64,000 nt of DNA from Thiovibrio sp964588325 (GCA_964588325.1 CAZPOR010000014.1:4656-68655); one strand, 5' to 3'. Positions 39,474-48,210 are shown, counted from the first letter of the stretch. The notes: a model not told the origin generated them from the sequence alone. Program-made: numbers and translations.

Positions 39474-40766
39474 TCATTTTGCCAACTTTTTGAATGAGCA
39501 TTCAGTTTTCTCCAGCGCCATGGCCAGCTCGGCCTCGCTTTGCGCGGCGGAAATAAAAAGGGCCTCGAACTGGGAGGGCGCCAGCCAGATCCCCTGCGCC
39601 TGCATCTGCCGGAAATGTTGACCATACTTGACCGTGTCCGCCTGCATGGCGGAGGCGAAATCCACCACCGGCCCAGGGGTGAAAAAAGCGGTCATCATGG
39701 AACCCACCCGATTCAGGGTGGTCTGTCCGGGCAGATATTTTTGGGCAAGCGTGGTCAACCCCTGGGCAAAGCGGGCCGACTTTTCCTCCAGCGCGGCATA
39801 AAAGCCGGGCTGGGCCAACTGCCGCATGGTGGCGGCGCCCGCCGCCATGGCCAGGGGATTGCCGGACAAGGTTCCGGCCTGGTACACCGGCCCCACCGGC
39901 GAAATGGTGTCCATCAGCTCCTTCTTGCCGCCATAGGCCCCGACCGGCAACCCGCCGCCGATGATCTTGCCCAGACAGGTGAGATCGGGCATGACCCCGA
40001 AGTACTCCTGCGCCCCGCCCAAGGACAGGCGCAAGCCGGTGATAACCTCGTCGAAAATGAGGACGATGCCCAGTTCTGCGGTCAGGGAGCGCAGCTTGTG
40101 CAGAAATCCCGGCTGCGGCGCGACAACCCCCATGTTGCCGGCAACCGGCTCGATGATCACGCAGGCAATGTCCAATTTTTCATCCCGCAGAGTCTTTTCC
40201 AGGATCTCCGCATCATTATACGGTATGGACACCGTGTTCTTGACAATATCCTCCGGCACCCCGGGGCTGCCCGGAATGCCGAGGGTGATTACGCCGGAAC
40301 CCGCCTTGACCAGAAAGCTGTCGGCATGGCCATGGTAGCAGCCGTCGAACTTCACCACCACCTTGCGGCCGGTATAGCCTCTGGCCAGCCGGATGGCGCT
40401 CATGGTCGCCTCGGTGCCGGAGCTGACGAAACGCACCTTTTCCACCGAGGGCAGGGCGCCTATCACCAGCTCGGCCAGTTCAACCTCCAGGGGGCAGGGG
40501 GCGCCGAAGCTGGTGCCGTCTTGCAGGGTTTTCTCAATGGCCGCGACCACGGCCGGATGGTTATGCCCAAGGATCATGGGTCCCCAGGAGCAGACAAAAT
40601 CGAGAAACTCGTTGCCATCCACATCCTGAATTTTTGAACCGGCGGCTTTCTTGACAAAAAGAGGATCACAGCCCACGGATTTGCACGCCCGGACCGGGCT
40701 GTTCACTCCGCCGGGGATAAGCTGCTGCGCCCTGGCAAAAAGGCTCTGCGATTGGTCGGTTTTCAT
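39474..40766 (-). CDS. hemL: Glutamate-1-semialdehyde 2,1-aminomutase
   Basis: PLP enzyme that makes 5-aminolevulinate from the product of HemA. 430 residues: ARAQQLIPGGVNSPVRACKSV, FLDFVCSWGPMILGHNHPAVV, RFVSSGTEATMSAIRLARGYT, LIFDEVITGLRLSLGGAQEY with the PLP Asp, and the Schiff-base Lys in LTCLGKIIGGGLPVGAYGG. AAGGAG lies before the ATG at 40766. Encoded apart from hemA. Confidence 0.97.
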   Translation of the reverse strand: MKTDQSQSLFARAQQLIPGGVNSPVRACKSVGCDPLFVKKAAGSKIQDVDGNEFLDFVCSWGPMILGHNHPAVVAAIEKTLQDGTSFGAPCPLEVELAELVIGALPSVEKVRFVSSGTEATMSAIRLARGYTGRKVVVKFDGCYHGHADSFLVKAGSGVITLGIPGSPGVPEDIVKNTVSIPYNDAEILEKTLRDEKLDIACVIIEPVAGNMGVVAPQPGFLHKLRSLTAELGIVLIFDEVITGLRLSLGGAQEYFGVMPDLTCLGKIIGGGLPVGAYGGKKELMDTISPVGPVYQAGTLSGNPLAMAAGAATMRQLAQPGFYAALEEKSARFAQGLTTLAQKYLPGQTTLNRVGSMMTAFFTPGPVVDFASAMQADTVKYGQHFRQMQAQGIWLAPSQFEALFISAAQSEAELAMALEKTECSFKKLAK

Positions 40767-41060
40767 ATCTCTGAACTCCTTGCCTTCTCAATGATTGATG
40801 GTTCCGCGCCAACAAGGAACGAGGACGCCGGGCGTCGTCACGGCTGCAATGCCTTCACGATGCACTTTCTCTCCCCGGCGAGCCGGAAATATAGCAGGCC
40901 GTCGCCATGCTGTCAAAATTCTTTCAAGCCCGCAGCGCAACGCGCTAAAAACCCTGTGCTTTCCGGCCATCCTTTCCCTTGACACGGCAAAGCCCTTCAT
41001 AGCAATATGAACGCATAAACAGAGGATTCTTTTCCCAACAGGACCAAGACAGGAGACGCC
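40767..41060. other. Intergenic region between hemL and the 41061 gene
   Basis: About 294 bases with no gene. A short near-perfect palindrome GACGCC-G-GGCGTC lies around 40823-40835. TTGACA at about 40979 with an AT-rich stretch (CAATAT) 18 bases later may be the promoter of the gene at 41061. No other structure stands out. Confidence 0.4.
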
Positions 41061-41501
41061 ATGGAAATACATGACCCGAACCTTCATCTCAAACTTATGG
41101 AAATGTGTGATTGCTATCTTGGCACGGACTATGCCGCCACCATTCAAAAAGTGGCGGATGCCCCTTCCGCAGACACCCAGGAGGACGCCCTCCGGTATCT
41201 GGCCCTGGCCCTCCTCCTTACCCTGACCGAAGAGGCCCGCCAGCTTTCCCTCAAACGAAAAAACGACAAGATCACCGTCACCATCAAGCATGAGGCCGAA
41301 AAAATCGCCTTGCGCCCGCCGGCCAGGGCTGTCTTCAACACGATCATCTCCATTATGCGCGCCATCCTCCATCTGGATGAAGACAAGGGGGGGATGCCGC
41401 TGACCCTTGGTCTTAAAAATGACCGGATCGAGGTCCAGGTAAAAGTCGAACGGACCGCGGACAAGGAAACCCTCAAGGTGAAATTTCCCGAGTTGGGGTG
41501 A
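41061..41501 (+). CDS. Hypothetical protein, head of the PilZ-RHH-ParA cluster
   Basis: A 146-residue protein of mixed helical and strand character (HDPNLHLKLMEMCDCYLGTD, EEARQLSLKRKNDKITVTIK, PLTLGLKNDRIEVQVKVERT). Not recognised. The second half looks like a compact beta-rich domain. Ribosome site GGAGAC 6 bases before ATG. Followed on the same strand by the PilZ-like gene after 256 bases, which includes a separate promoter, so its link to the cluster is positional. Confidence 0.6.
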   Translation: MEIHDPNLHLKLMEMCDCYLGTDYAATIQKVADAPSADTQEDALRYLALALLLTLTEEARQLSLKRKNDKITVTIKHEAEKIALRPPARAVFNTIISIMRAILHLDEDKGGMPLTLGLKNDRIEVQVKVERTADKETLKVKFPELG

Positions 41502-41630
41502 GCGCTTCGTCCTGCGGGCGGATACGAAGCTGCATGCGGAAGAACCACGCCGCTCCCGCCTCCGGACTTTTCCCGCTGCCGCCGCAGCTCCGCCCCGCCC
41601 CTGTCAAGGCGCAACAACTGGCTGTTTTGC

Positions 41631-41658
41631 CTTGACAATCCTGGCAATGCCAATAAAT
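41631..41658 (+). promoter_or_regulatory. Promoter of the PilZ/RHH/ParA operon
   Basis: TTGACA (41631-41636), 16-base spacer, TAAATA (41653-41658), 100 bases before the PilZ-like gene start. The leader holds a T-rich stretch and a small AAGCGCTT palindrome but no clear riboswitch. Confidence 0.6.
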
Positions 41659-41757
41659 AATCAAACATCTCCTCCATACTCGCACGTCTTTGGGAGCAAG
41701 CGCTTTTTTTCAGATTTTTTTTGCCTCTCATCTGCACATGACCACAAGGAGCCGGTA

Positions 41758-42228
41758 ATGACCAAAAAAGAAAGCGGGACCGAAGAAATAGCCCCTTGGG
41801 AGCTTACGGGCTTGCCCGTGGCTCCGGCCGGAGCCACCCCTGCACATGCCGATCTCCAAAAAATCATCCGCAAGAACTACCGGGAACCCATTCTGGACGA
41901 TGATCCGGTCTGTGCCGAGATTGATGGCCGCACCCACAGGGTCTGCGATATCGGCAGTCGCGGCCTGGGCCTCCTGGTTCCCGCCCTTGGCGGTTTTCTG
42001 GCCGGCACGCTTTACGGCATCACGCTGCATGTCGGCGACAACACCATCGTCCTCCGGGGAAAAGTCACCCATATCTCGCCAAGCGAGACCTCGGGCGAAT
42101 GCCACTGCGGAATCGAGTTCATCGATCTGAACAAAAAGGACGAGCAGGCCCTGCAACATTTTCTCTCCGCCCACCACGCCAAGCTTTTTGGTGAAACAAG
42201 CCGCTCCGCCGACCTTGGCCGGGATTGA
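41758..42228 (+). CDS. PilZ-like domain protein (degenerate)
   Basis: 156 residues. Start at 41758 with AAGGAG just upstream; a longer frame lacks support. After a Pro/Ala-rich N-terminal stretch comes a PilZ-like beta barrel: NYREPILDDDPVCAEIDGRT, CDIGSRGLGLLVPALGG, LRGKVTHISPSETSGECHCG. The second c-di-GMP motif is present in variant form (DIGSRG in place of DxSxxG) and the first motif (RxxxR) is missing, so c-di-GMP binding is doubtful. First gene of a run with an RHH protein and ParA. Confidence 0.75.
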   Translation: MTKKESGTEEIAPWELTGLPVAPAGATPAHADLQKIIRKNYREPILDDDPVCAEIDGRTHRVCDIGSRGLGLLVPALGGFLAGTLYGITLHVGDNTIVLRGKVTHISPSETSGECHCGIEFIDLNKKDEQALQHFLSAHHAKLFGETSRSADLGRD

Positions 42229-42258
42229 ATCGCAACCTCATCATGGACCCGGGGGACA

Positions 42259-42660
42259 ATGCCGGCAAAAAATAAACACGACATCATGGATGCCCTGCTG
42301 AAAGGCGCGGAGGAGGATGCGGCGCATGAGGCGTCCTCCCTTGCCAAACTGATCCATCGCGCCGGAGAAACGCCAACCTCCACAACTCCCGCGGAAAGCC
42401 CGTCAGGCACGGAGCACAAAAAAACTTCGCCCGGCGACAGCAAGAAAAAATCCACGCACTATCTTTCCGAGGAGATTTTCGAGGATCTGGATGACGCACG
42501 GGAAAAAATAAACGAACTTGTGCATCCGCGGCTGAAATCCCGCATTTCAAAATCACGGATCGTCAATCAGGCGCTGAGCATGATCCTCAAGGATTTTGAG
42601 GAAAAGGGTGAAAAAAGCCACCTGATGAAAGAAATCCTCAAGGACATCCGCAAGAAATAA
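42259..42660 (+). CDS. Ribbon-helix-helix protein upstream of ParA
   Basis: 133 residues. The first about 65 are Lys/Ser/Pro-rich and likely disordered (AGETPTSTTPAESPSGTEHK). The C-terminal part has the pattern KSTHYLSEEIFEDLDDAREK followed by RISKSRIVNQALSMILKDFE, which fits a ribbon-helix-helix DNA-binding fold (strand, helix, turn, helix). Placement directly before a ParA gene makes a ParB/ParG-like or CopG-like partner probable. It may bind a centromere-like site or simply its own promoter. Confidence 0.7.
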   Translation: MPAKNKHDIMDALLKGAEEDAAHEASSLAKLIHRAGETPTSTTPAESPSGTEHKKTSPGDSKKKSTHYLSEEIFEDLDDAREKINELVHPRLKSRISKSRIVNQALSMILKDFEEKGEKSHLMKEILKDIRKK

Positions 42661-42696
42661 CCAGAAGTTGGCCATGGCCGGCCCGGAGACTTCACA

Positions 42697-43668
42697 ATGA
42701 TAATCACTTGCCCTCATTGCAAAAAAGAGCACAACATCGATGAAAAGAGGATCCCGCCCAATGTCAAAATGGCTCGGTGCCAGGGATGCGGACAGCAGTT
42801 CCCCCTCGAGATTCCCCGCGAAGAAACGCCTCCGCCGCCACCGCCGCAGCCCTCCCCGGTCGCGATGGTCCCGGACCCGACTCCCGGCTCGGCGCCTCGG
42901 TCCGATCAGGAAACCAGAAGAATCGGCGTCTCGCTGAGCAAAGGCGGGGTCGGCAAAACCACCACCTCGGTGAATCTCGCGGCCGGGCTTGCCCTGGCCG
43001 GGAAAAGGGTTCTGCTGGTTGACACCGATACCCAGGGACAGTCGAGCTTCATGCTGGGGGTAAAACCCAAAGGCGGCCTCACCGAGCTGGTAACCGGCGA
43101 ACTCCCCCCCGAGGAGGCAATCATCCAGGCCCGCAAGAATCTCTGGATCCTGGCCGGCGGCAAATCCCTGGCAGGCCTCAAGCGCCTCATCGACCGCAAG
43201 GACTACGGCGGCGAGCTGACCATTGCCCAGGCCCTCACCCCGCTGGAAAAAGACTACGATTATGTGGTGGTGGACACCTCGCCGGGCTGGGATCCGCTCA
43301 CCGTCAATGTCCTTTTCTATGTCAACGAGCTGATGACCCCGGTCTCCCTTGAGGTCATGTCCATCCAGGGCTTTGGCGAATTCCTGAAAAGCATCGCCTC
43401 CATCCAGAAATTCCGCAAGGAAGTCGAACTGCGCTACATTTTGCCCACCTTCCGCGACATGCGGGTGAAAAGGGGCAGCGAGTTTTTGGAGGAGATTGAA
43501 AAAATATACGGAGAAAAGGTCTGCGCCCCGATCCGCTACAACGTCCGTCTCTCCGAGGCTCCTGCCTATGGCCAGACCATTTTTGAGTTTGCCCCCGGGT
43601 CCAACGGCGCCCAGGATTACCGGGATCTTGTCCGCAAGGTCACCGGCGAACCGGACCTTTTCACCTGA
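42697..43668 (+). CDS. Zinc-ribbon-ParA fusion ATPase
   Basis: 323 residues. An N-terminal MJ0042-type zinc ribbon (Cys5, Cys8, Cys28, Cys31: CPHCKKEH, ARCQGCGQQF) and a Pro-rich linker (residues 45-70) precede a ParA/MinD ATPase: deviant Walker A SKGGVGKTTTSVNLAAG with both signature Lys, Walker A' VDTDTQGQSSF, and YVVVDTSPGW. The ParA domain would form ATP-dependent dimers on DNA or membrane and position a cargo. The zinc ribbon may anchor it to a partner. It sits in an operon with RHH, PilZ-like and hypothetical proteins, not with chromosome parABS. Confidence 0.88.
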   Translation: MIITCPHCKKEHNIDEKRIPPNVKMARCQGCGQQFPLEIPREETPPPPPPQPSPVAMVPDPTPGSAPRSDQETRRIGVSLSKGGVGKTTTSVNLAAGLALAGKRVLLVDTDTQGQSSFMLGVKPKGGLTELVTGELPPEEAIIQARKNLWILAGGKSLAGLKRLIDRKDYGGELTIAQALTPLEKDYDYVVVDTSPGWDPLTVNVLFYVNELMTPVSLEVMSIQGFGEFLKSIASIQKFRKEVELRYILPTFRDMRVKRGSEFLEEIEKIYGEKVCAPIRYNVRLSEAPAYGQTIFEFAPGSNGAQDYRDLVRKVTGEPDLFT

Positions 43669-43745
43669 TCCGCCCCCATGCCGCGCGCATTGCCGGGAAA
43701 TAACAAGACTGCACAACCGTCCAGGACTAGGGAAGGATTCCGCCC

Positions 43746-44234
43746 ATGGCCTTTGAAAGCAAACTGATTCCCGTCCTGCGCGAGGGAGTCGAGATCGTGA
43801 AGATGATCTCTTTTAAAAAACTGAAAGAAACGCTGACCACCAAACATCCCGAACGCGAAGCCGCCTTCATCGCCAAGCTTGCCGGGGCGCTGATCAATGC
43901 GGTCTTCGGCGTTCCCTCCCACGAGGAACCCTTTGCCGCATTTGCCCGGAACCACGCGGACCTCATTGCCCAGGAGCAGGGCAGGATCGGGGCCATGCTG
44001 GAGGAACTGCGGATTCCCCTCACCGACGCCCTCCGCATCCAATCCCTGTGCGACCATCAGGAAGGCGAGGACAGCACCGCCATCCTCCGGCAGGCGCAAG
44101 ATCTGGGCATTCTCCTGGTTGAACGCGACCTGCCCATGCCCCACAGTTTCATCGAACTGGTCCGCCGACTGGGCAGCGGATTCGGCCTGCTTGTGCCGCC
44201 CCAGCCCAATCCCGATGGGGCAACAACCCATTAA
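43746..44234 (+). CDS. Hypothetical protein downstream of ParA
   Basis: 162 residues, mostly helical (FESKLIPVLREGVEIVKMIS, FKKLKETLTTKHPEREAAFIA, DLIAQEQGRIGAMLEELRIP, MPHSFIELVRRLGSGFGLL). No signal peptide or membrane segment. Not recognised. It ends 33 bases before the convergent response regulator stop. Being in the same run as ParA it could be the cargo or adaptor. Confidence 0.6.
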   Translation: MAFESKLIPVLREGVEIVKMISFKKLKETLTTKHPEREAAFIAKLAGALINAVFGVPSHEEPFAAFARNHADLIAQEQGRIGAMLEELRIPLTDALRIQSLCDHQEGEDSTAILRQAQDLGILLVERDLPMPHSFIELVRRLGSGFGLLVPPQPNPDGATTH

Positions 44235-44267
44235 AAACCGTTTGGCAGGCCGCTCGCCCGTCAGCCT

Positions 44268-45635
44268 TCAGGCCTCAAGTTCGTACTTCTTGATCTTGCG
44301 CCAGAGGGAAACCCGGTCAATGCCCAGAACCTGGGCAGCCAGGCTCTTGTTGTCCCCGTGCTCCTTCAACACCCACTCGATATAGGCCCGTTCCTGATCG
44401 GCAAGGCTGGGGATGCCGCCGCTTTTCCGGCGGAAGGTATGAAACGAAGCGTCGCGCAGGTCTTCCGGCAGGTGGCCTACCTCAATGGTGTCGCCGCTGG
44501 CCAGCGCCACCCCCCGCTCGATGATGTTTTCCAGCTCCCGGACATTGCCCGGAAAATCGTAACGCAGCAGGATATCCACCACCTCCGGCTCGATATTGCG
44601 CACCTCCTTGTGCATCAACACCCCGTATTTTCGGATAAAATTCTGGATCAGCAGGGGCAGGTCATCCTTGCGCTCGGCCAGGGGCGGGATATGGAGCGCC
44701 ACCACATTGATCCGGAAAAACAGATCCTGCCGGAAATGCCCCAGCTTTACCTCCTCCTGGAGGTTCCGGTTGGTTGCCGCAAGAAAGCGGACATTGACCT
44801 TGATCGGTGAAACCCCGCCGAGATGCATCACCTCTTTTTCCTGGATCACCCGGAGGAGCTTCACCTGCATGGCCGGAGACATCTCGGTGATCTCATCGAG
44901 AAAAAGGGTGCCGCCATCGGCCATCTCCACCAATCCCTTCTTCATTTCCACCGCCCCGGTAAACGCCCCTTTCTCGTGCCCGAAGAGCTCATTGGCCAAC
45001 AGATCTTCCTGGAAAGCCCCGCAATTCACGGAAAGCAGGGGCCCGTTGCGCCGGTTGCTGCAACCATGGACAAATTGGGCCAGCAGCTCCTTGCCGGTGC
45101 CTGACTCCCCGCAGATCACCACGTTGCTGTCCGAGGTGGCAACCTGGCCGGCCGTGGCCAGCAATTTTTTCATCCCGGGGTTGTCGGTGATGATGCGGGC
45201 ATCTCCCTGGAACGCCTTGAGATGCTCCCGCAACCTGGAGTTTTCCCGTTTGAGCCTGGTTTTCTCCAAGGCTTCCCGCACAACCTTCCTGACCTCGTCC
45301 AGCTTGTAGGGCTTGGCAATATAATGGTATGCCCCTCCCTTCATCGCCTCAATGGCAGAATCCACCGTGGCGTACCCGGTGATCATGATCACCTCGGTGT
45401 CCGGATACAGCTCCCTGGTGCGCTTCAGGATTTGCATCCCCCCGACCTTTTCCATCTTCAAGTCGGTCAGAACCAGGTCAAACATGTTTTCTTCCAGCAG
45501 ATACAGGGCCCGGGGGCCGCTCTGTGAGGCAGTGACCTCGTAGCCCTCTTTCTTCAAAACATGCTTGAGGTTGTTCAAGGCAATCTCTTCGTCGTCAACG
45601 ACCAAGATCCTTGCTGTTTCGTCATTCGTAACCAT
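44268..45635 (-). CDS. Sigma-54-dependent NtrC-family response regulator
   Basis: 455 residues from the ATG at 45635, which overlaps the kinase stop by 14 bases. Receiver domain with phospho-acceptor Asp58 (LVLTDLKMEKVGG), AAA+ domain with Walker A GESGTGKELLAQFVHG, the sigma-54 contact loop GAFTGA, DEITEMSPAMQVKLLRVIQE, and a C-terminal Fis-type helix-turn-helix (KSLAAQVLGIDRVSLWRKIKK). It activates RpoN promoters after phosphorylation by the adjacent kinase. The divergent operon carries an RpoN promoter and GTTGCAAC sites, its most likely target. Confidence 0.96.
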   Translation of the reverse strand: MVTNDETARILVVDDEEIALNNLKHVLKKEGYEVTASQSGPRALYLLEENMFDLVLTDLKMEKVGGMQILKRTRELYPDTEVIMITGYATVDSAIEAMKGGAYHYIAKPYKLDEVRKVVREALEKTRLKRENSRLREHLKAFQGDARIITDNPGMKKLLATAGQVATSDSNVVICGESGTGKELLAQFVHGCSNRRNGPLLSVNCGAFQEDLLANELFGHEKGAFTGAVEMKKGLVEMADGGTLFLDEITEMSPAMQVKLLRVIQEKEVMHLGGVSPIKVNVRFLAATNRNLQEEVKLGHFRQDLFFRINVVALHIPPLAERKDDLPLLIQNFIRKYGVLMHKEVRNIEPEVVDILLRYDFPGNVRELENIIERGVALASGDTIEVGHLPEDLRDASFHTFRRKSGGIPSLADQERAYIEWVLKEHGDNKSLAAQVLGIDRVSLWRKIKKYELEA

Positions 45636-47085
45636 GTTCCTGTTGCTCTCCCGGTAGCCAGATGATGAAAGTGGTGCCGAGCCCTGGCCTGCTGTCCACG
45701 CTGATGGATCCGCCATGCCACTCGATGATGTCATGCACAATGAACAATCCCAAGCCGGAGCCCTTGCCCACGTCCTTGGTGGTAAAAAACGGGTCAAAGA
45801 TCCTGTTGACATGTTCCGCATCGATCCCTGGCCCGTCGTCCTCGATGAGGATTTCCACCTCATCAAGCCCGGTGCCGCACCCGGTGCCAAGGGCGGAAAT
45901 CCAGATATGCCCGCTGCCCTGCATTGCATCGATCCCGTTCTTGATCAGGTTGAGCAAAACCTGCTGCATTCGCTGCTTGTCAACGACAATGGAAAGATCC
46001 TCCGGAACGTCCACTCCTATAACCACTTCGCTGGGGGCGTGCCCGCGGAGGAGGAGGATGGTTTCATCCACCAGCTTTTTGAAGAACAGCTTCTCTTTTT
46101 TGAATTCCTTGATCCGGGAAAACTCCAGCAGGGTACGGACGATATCGCGCGCCTTGTCCGACTGCATCTCGATCTGGCCGATCAGGCTCTTCTTGAACTC
46201 CACATTGTCCTCGTCGATCTCCTCGCCCAGAATCTGGGCCGAAGTGGAGATGTTGGACAGCGGGTTGTTCAGCTCGTGGGCCACTCCGGAGAGCAGGGTG
46301 CCCAGCGCCGCCAGTTTTTCCGATTGCACCAATTGATGCTGCCGCGTCTGCAATTCCTTGGTCATCCGGTTGAAGGCCGTGAGCAATGACCGTATCTCCT
46401 GCTCCCCTTCCCCCACCGCGACCTCCACGAAATCCCCCTGGGAAATCCTCTTGGTATATCCTTCAAGAATCTTCAGGGAATTCACCACCTTCCTTCCCAG
46501 CAGGGCGGCAATGGTGAGGGCGGAAACAAACAGGCAGACCATGGAGGCAAGGAGAATCTTCTGAGTCGTTTTCAGGAGGGTCGTGATTTTCCGCTTTACG
46601 GCACTCCGGGTTTTTTCGCCAAACTCGGTGAGCTCTTTCCCGGTGGAACGGAGTTGCTCCTCCAATTTTTCCTGGGTATGGCCGCTGTCCGCGTAGTCCG
46701 TCCCCTGGGCAATCTGCTGGTAATAAGCATGGAGCTGCCCCATGTGCCTGTTGTACGCATCGATCACCCGCGCCAATTGCTGGATCTCCGGGGAGGAGAC
46801 CACCTGGTGCAGCGCCGCCGCGTTATTTTCATAGATGTCCCTGATTTGTCCCCAATAAAACTGGTTTTCCTGAAAATCCTTGCCCTGCCGGTAGAGAAAA
46901 TAATTCTTCTCGAACCTCCGCAGCTCAAGGGTCGTATTGAAAAAATCCTCGACAACTTCGCTGAAGGCAACCTGGTCTTCCACTCGCTTGACCAGGGCAT
47001 AGGTCAGCACGGCGGAGCCCACCATCAGAAGGAGCAACAGATAAAAGCCGTAGGTAATCTTCTTGCGTATGCCGAGGTGAAACAT
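45622..47085 (-). CDS. Membrane sensor histidine kinase, partner of the NtrC-type regulator
   Basis: About 487 residues from the ATG at 47085 (AAAGGAAGG upstream); the longer frame to 47214 lacks support. TM1 about 10-32, a helical periplasmic domain of about 160 residues (IRDIYENNAAALHQVVSSPE), TM2 near 190-210, HAMP, then HisKA with the phospho-His in LLSGVAHELNNPLSNISTSA and HATPase_c (LLNLIKNGIDAMQGSG, FDPFFTTKDVGKGSGLGLFI). Cognate of the regulator encoded directly after it. The stimulus is unknown; ligand would bind the periplasmic four-helix-like domain. Confidence 0.95.
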   Translation of the reverse strand: MFHLGIRKKITYGFYLLLLLMVGSAVLTYALVKRVEDQVAFSEVVEDFFNTTLELRRFEKNYFLYRQGKDFQENQFYWGQIRDIYENNAAALHQVVSSPEIQQLARVIDAYNRHMGQLHAYYQQIAQGTDYADSGHTQEKLEEQLRSTGKELTEFGEKTRSAVKRKITTLLKTTQKILLASMVCLFVSALTIAALLGRKVVNSLKILEGYTKRISQGDFVEVAVGEGEQEIRSLLTAFNRMTKELQTRQHQLVQSEKLAALGTLLSGVAHELNNPLSNISTSAQILGEEIDEDNVEFKKSLIGQIEMQSDKARDIVRTLLEFSRIKEFKKEKLFFKKLVDETILLLRGHAPSEVVIGVDVPEDLSIVVDKQRMQQVLLNLIKNGIDAMQGSGHIWISALGTGCGTGLDEVEILIEDDGPGIDAEHVNRIFDPFFTTKDVGKGSGLGLFIVHDIIEWHGGSISVDSRPGLGTTFIIWLPGEQQEHGYE

Positions 47086-47177
47086 GGCCTGCCTTCCTTT
47101 CCCGCGAGGGTGCCGATTCACCCTGCCGGTTTCCTGTTCGAGAGCACAATACCCCCCGCGAAAAACAAAGTCCAGAG

Positions 47178-47274
47178 GTTGCATTTGGCAACACTGCTTT
47201 TCTTGTTGCAACACCGATATATCTATTTGATTTTACAAATTATTATTTTTTTGCCAGTGACCACGTTGCAAAAC
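47178..47274 (+). promoter_or_regulatory. Candidate activator-binding sites (GTTGCAAC-like)
   Basis: Three related sites: GTTGC-ATTTG-GCAAC (47178-47192), TGTTGCAACA (47204-47213) and GTTGCAAAAC (47265-47274). The first two are perfect inverted repeats. They lie 75-170 bases upstream of the sigma-54 promoter, the usual place of enhancers for NtrC-type proteins, and in the leader of the kinase gene, so they could also give autoregulation. I see no such sites upstream of the small-RNA promoter. Confidence 0.6.
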
Positions 47275-47347
47275 TGAAACATCTCTCGAAAAAACCAGCG
47301 CACATGTAACATATTGAAATAAAACGACAAAAACAAAAACCCAGATT

Positions 47348-47363
47348 TGGCACGCTTGTTGCT
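47348..47363 (+). promoter_or_regulatory. Sigma-54 promoter of the small-protein/TSUP/UspA operon
   Basis: TGGCACGCTTGTTGCT is an essentially perfect RpoN promoter (TGGCAC-N5-TTGC), GG at 47349-47350 and GC at 47361-47362. Transcription should start near 47374, 63 bases before the first gene. Differs in one base from the promoter at 6309-6324, including an identical 5-base spacer. Confidence 0.92.
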
Positions 47364-47436
47364 CAATGCATCAGGCAACAGCACCAGGGCATGCCCCCCG
47401 GTTTCACGCACCACCCACAGCGAAAGGAGAAGCGCC

Positions 47437-47616
47437 ATGAACACCATTTTGAACCGCATTGACCGCCTGATGGCGGCCGTTACCTTTGCCGAGGCCAACG
47501 AACCCGAACTGGCGCAAGAATACGCCGGCAGCCGGAAATCAGCATCGAGCAACCAGGCACCGCAGGCCACGGAGATACCCGGCGGCCAGATCCTGCCGAA
47601 CCAGGCAACCAATTAA
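47437..47616 (+). CDS. Small FAEA-motif protein (1st of three)
   Basis: 59 residues: NTILNRIDRLMAAVTFAEAN then a polar, likely disordered tail rich in Ser, Gln and Pro. Start chosen at 47437 because AAAGGAG precedes it. The motif MAAVTFAEANEPELAQEY recurs in the next two genes. First gene behind the sigma-54 promoter. No family known to me; too small for a catalytic domain, so a regulatory or adaptor role is guessed. Confidence 0.75.
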   Translation: MNTILNRIDRLMAAVTFAEANEPELAQEYAGSRKSASSNQAPQATEIPGGQILPNQATN

Positions 47617-47644
47617 ACCGAACACCCTTTCCCCGGAAACGACC

Positions 47645-48172
47645 ATGAGCGCACTGACGACGATGTTCAAAAAACTTGAAGAAGCCATGACTGCGGCGAC
47701 CTTTGCCGAGGCCGGCGAGTTCGAGACGGCTCGCCAGTTTCTCCAGACAAACAAGAATGCGCGCAAACGGGTGCTTCTGGGCACCGACAAACCGGAAATC
47801 GCCCCAAGAACCATCAGCTATGCCCTGCATCTCTGTCAACGTCTGGGCGGCGGCCTGGAGATCTTCCACATGCTGAACATGCCGGAGAATGAAACCGTCT
47901 CCGGCTTGGGACAGGAAAAAGAGCCCCTCGCCGCCCTGAACCACGCCCTGCAAGAAAAGGGCGTGGTCTATCAACCGGTCAGCGGGCTTGACTGCCTGGC
48001 CGACGAAGTACTCCGGCATGCCGGCTCCCGCAGGGATATCCTCTGCGTTGTCTTCGATGCGCTGGAGCCGGACGGCCCGCAATGCCGCAAGGCAAAAGAA
48101 AACATGATCGCCAAATTTCAGGCCCTGCGCTGCCCTGTCGTGATGTACGCAGGAGCATCCGTCAGGGCCTGA
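47645..48172 (+). CDS. FAEA-motif protein with UspA-like domain (2nd of three)
   Basis: 175 residues. The N-terminus has the shared motif (EEAMTAATFAEAGEFETARQ). From residue about 45 the pattern RKRVLLGTDKPEIAPRTISYAL and QALRCPVVMYAGAS fits a universal-stress-protein-like alpha/beta fold, though the ATP-binding GxxG motif of UspA is not evident, so it may not bind ATP. Second gene of the operon, ribosome site CCGGAAAC. I infer a stress-related protein sharing a docking segment with its neighbours. Confidence 0.7.
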   Translation: MSALTTMFKKLEEAMTAATFAEAGEFETARQFLQTNKNARKRVLLGTDKPEIAPRTISYALHLCQRLGGGLEIFHMLNMPENETVSGLGQEKEPLAALNHALQEKGVVYQPVSGLDCLADEVLRHAGSRRDILCVVFDALEPDGPQCRKAKENMIAKFQALRCPVVMYAGASVRA

Positions 48173-48210
48173 CTTCTATACCTACATTCACACCACATAA
48201 GGGAGAAAAG

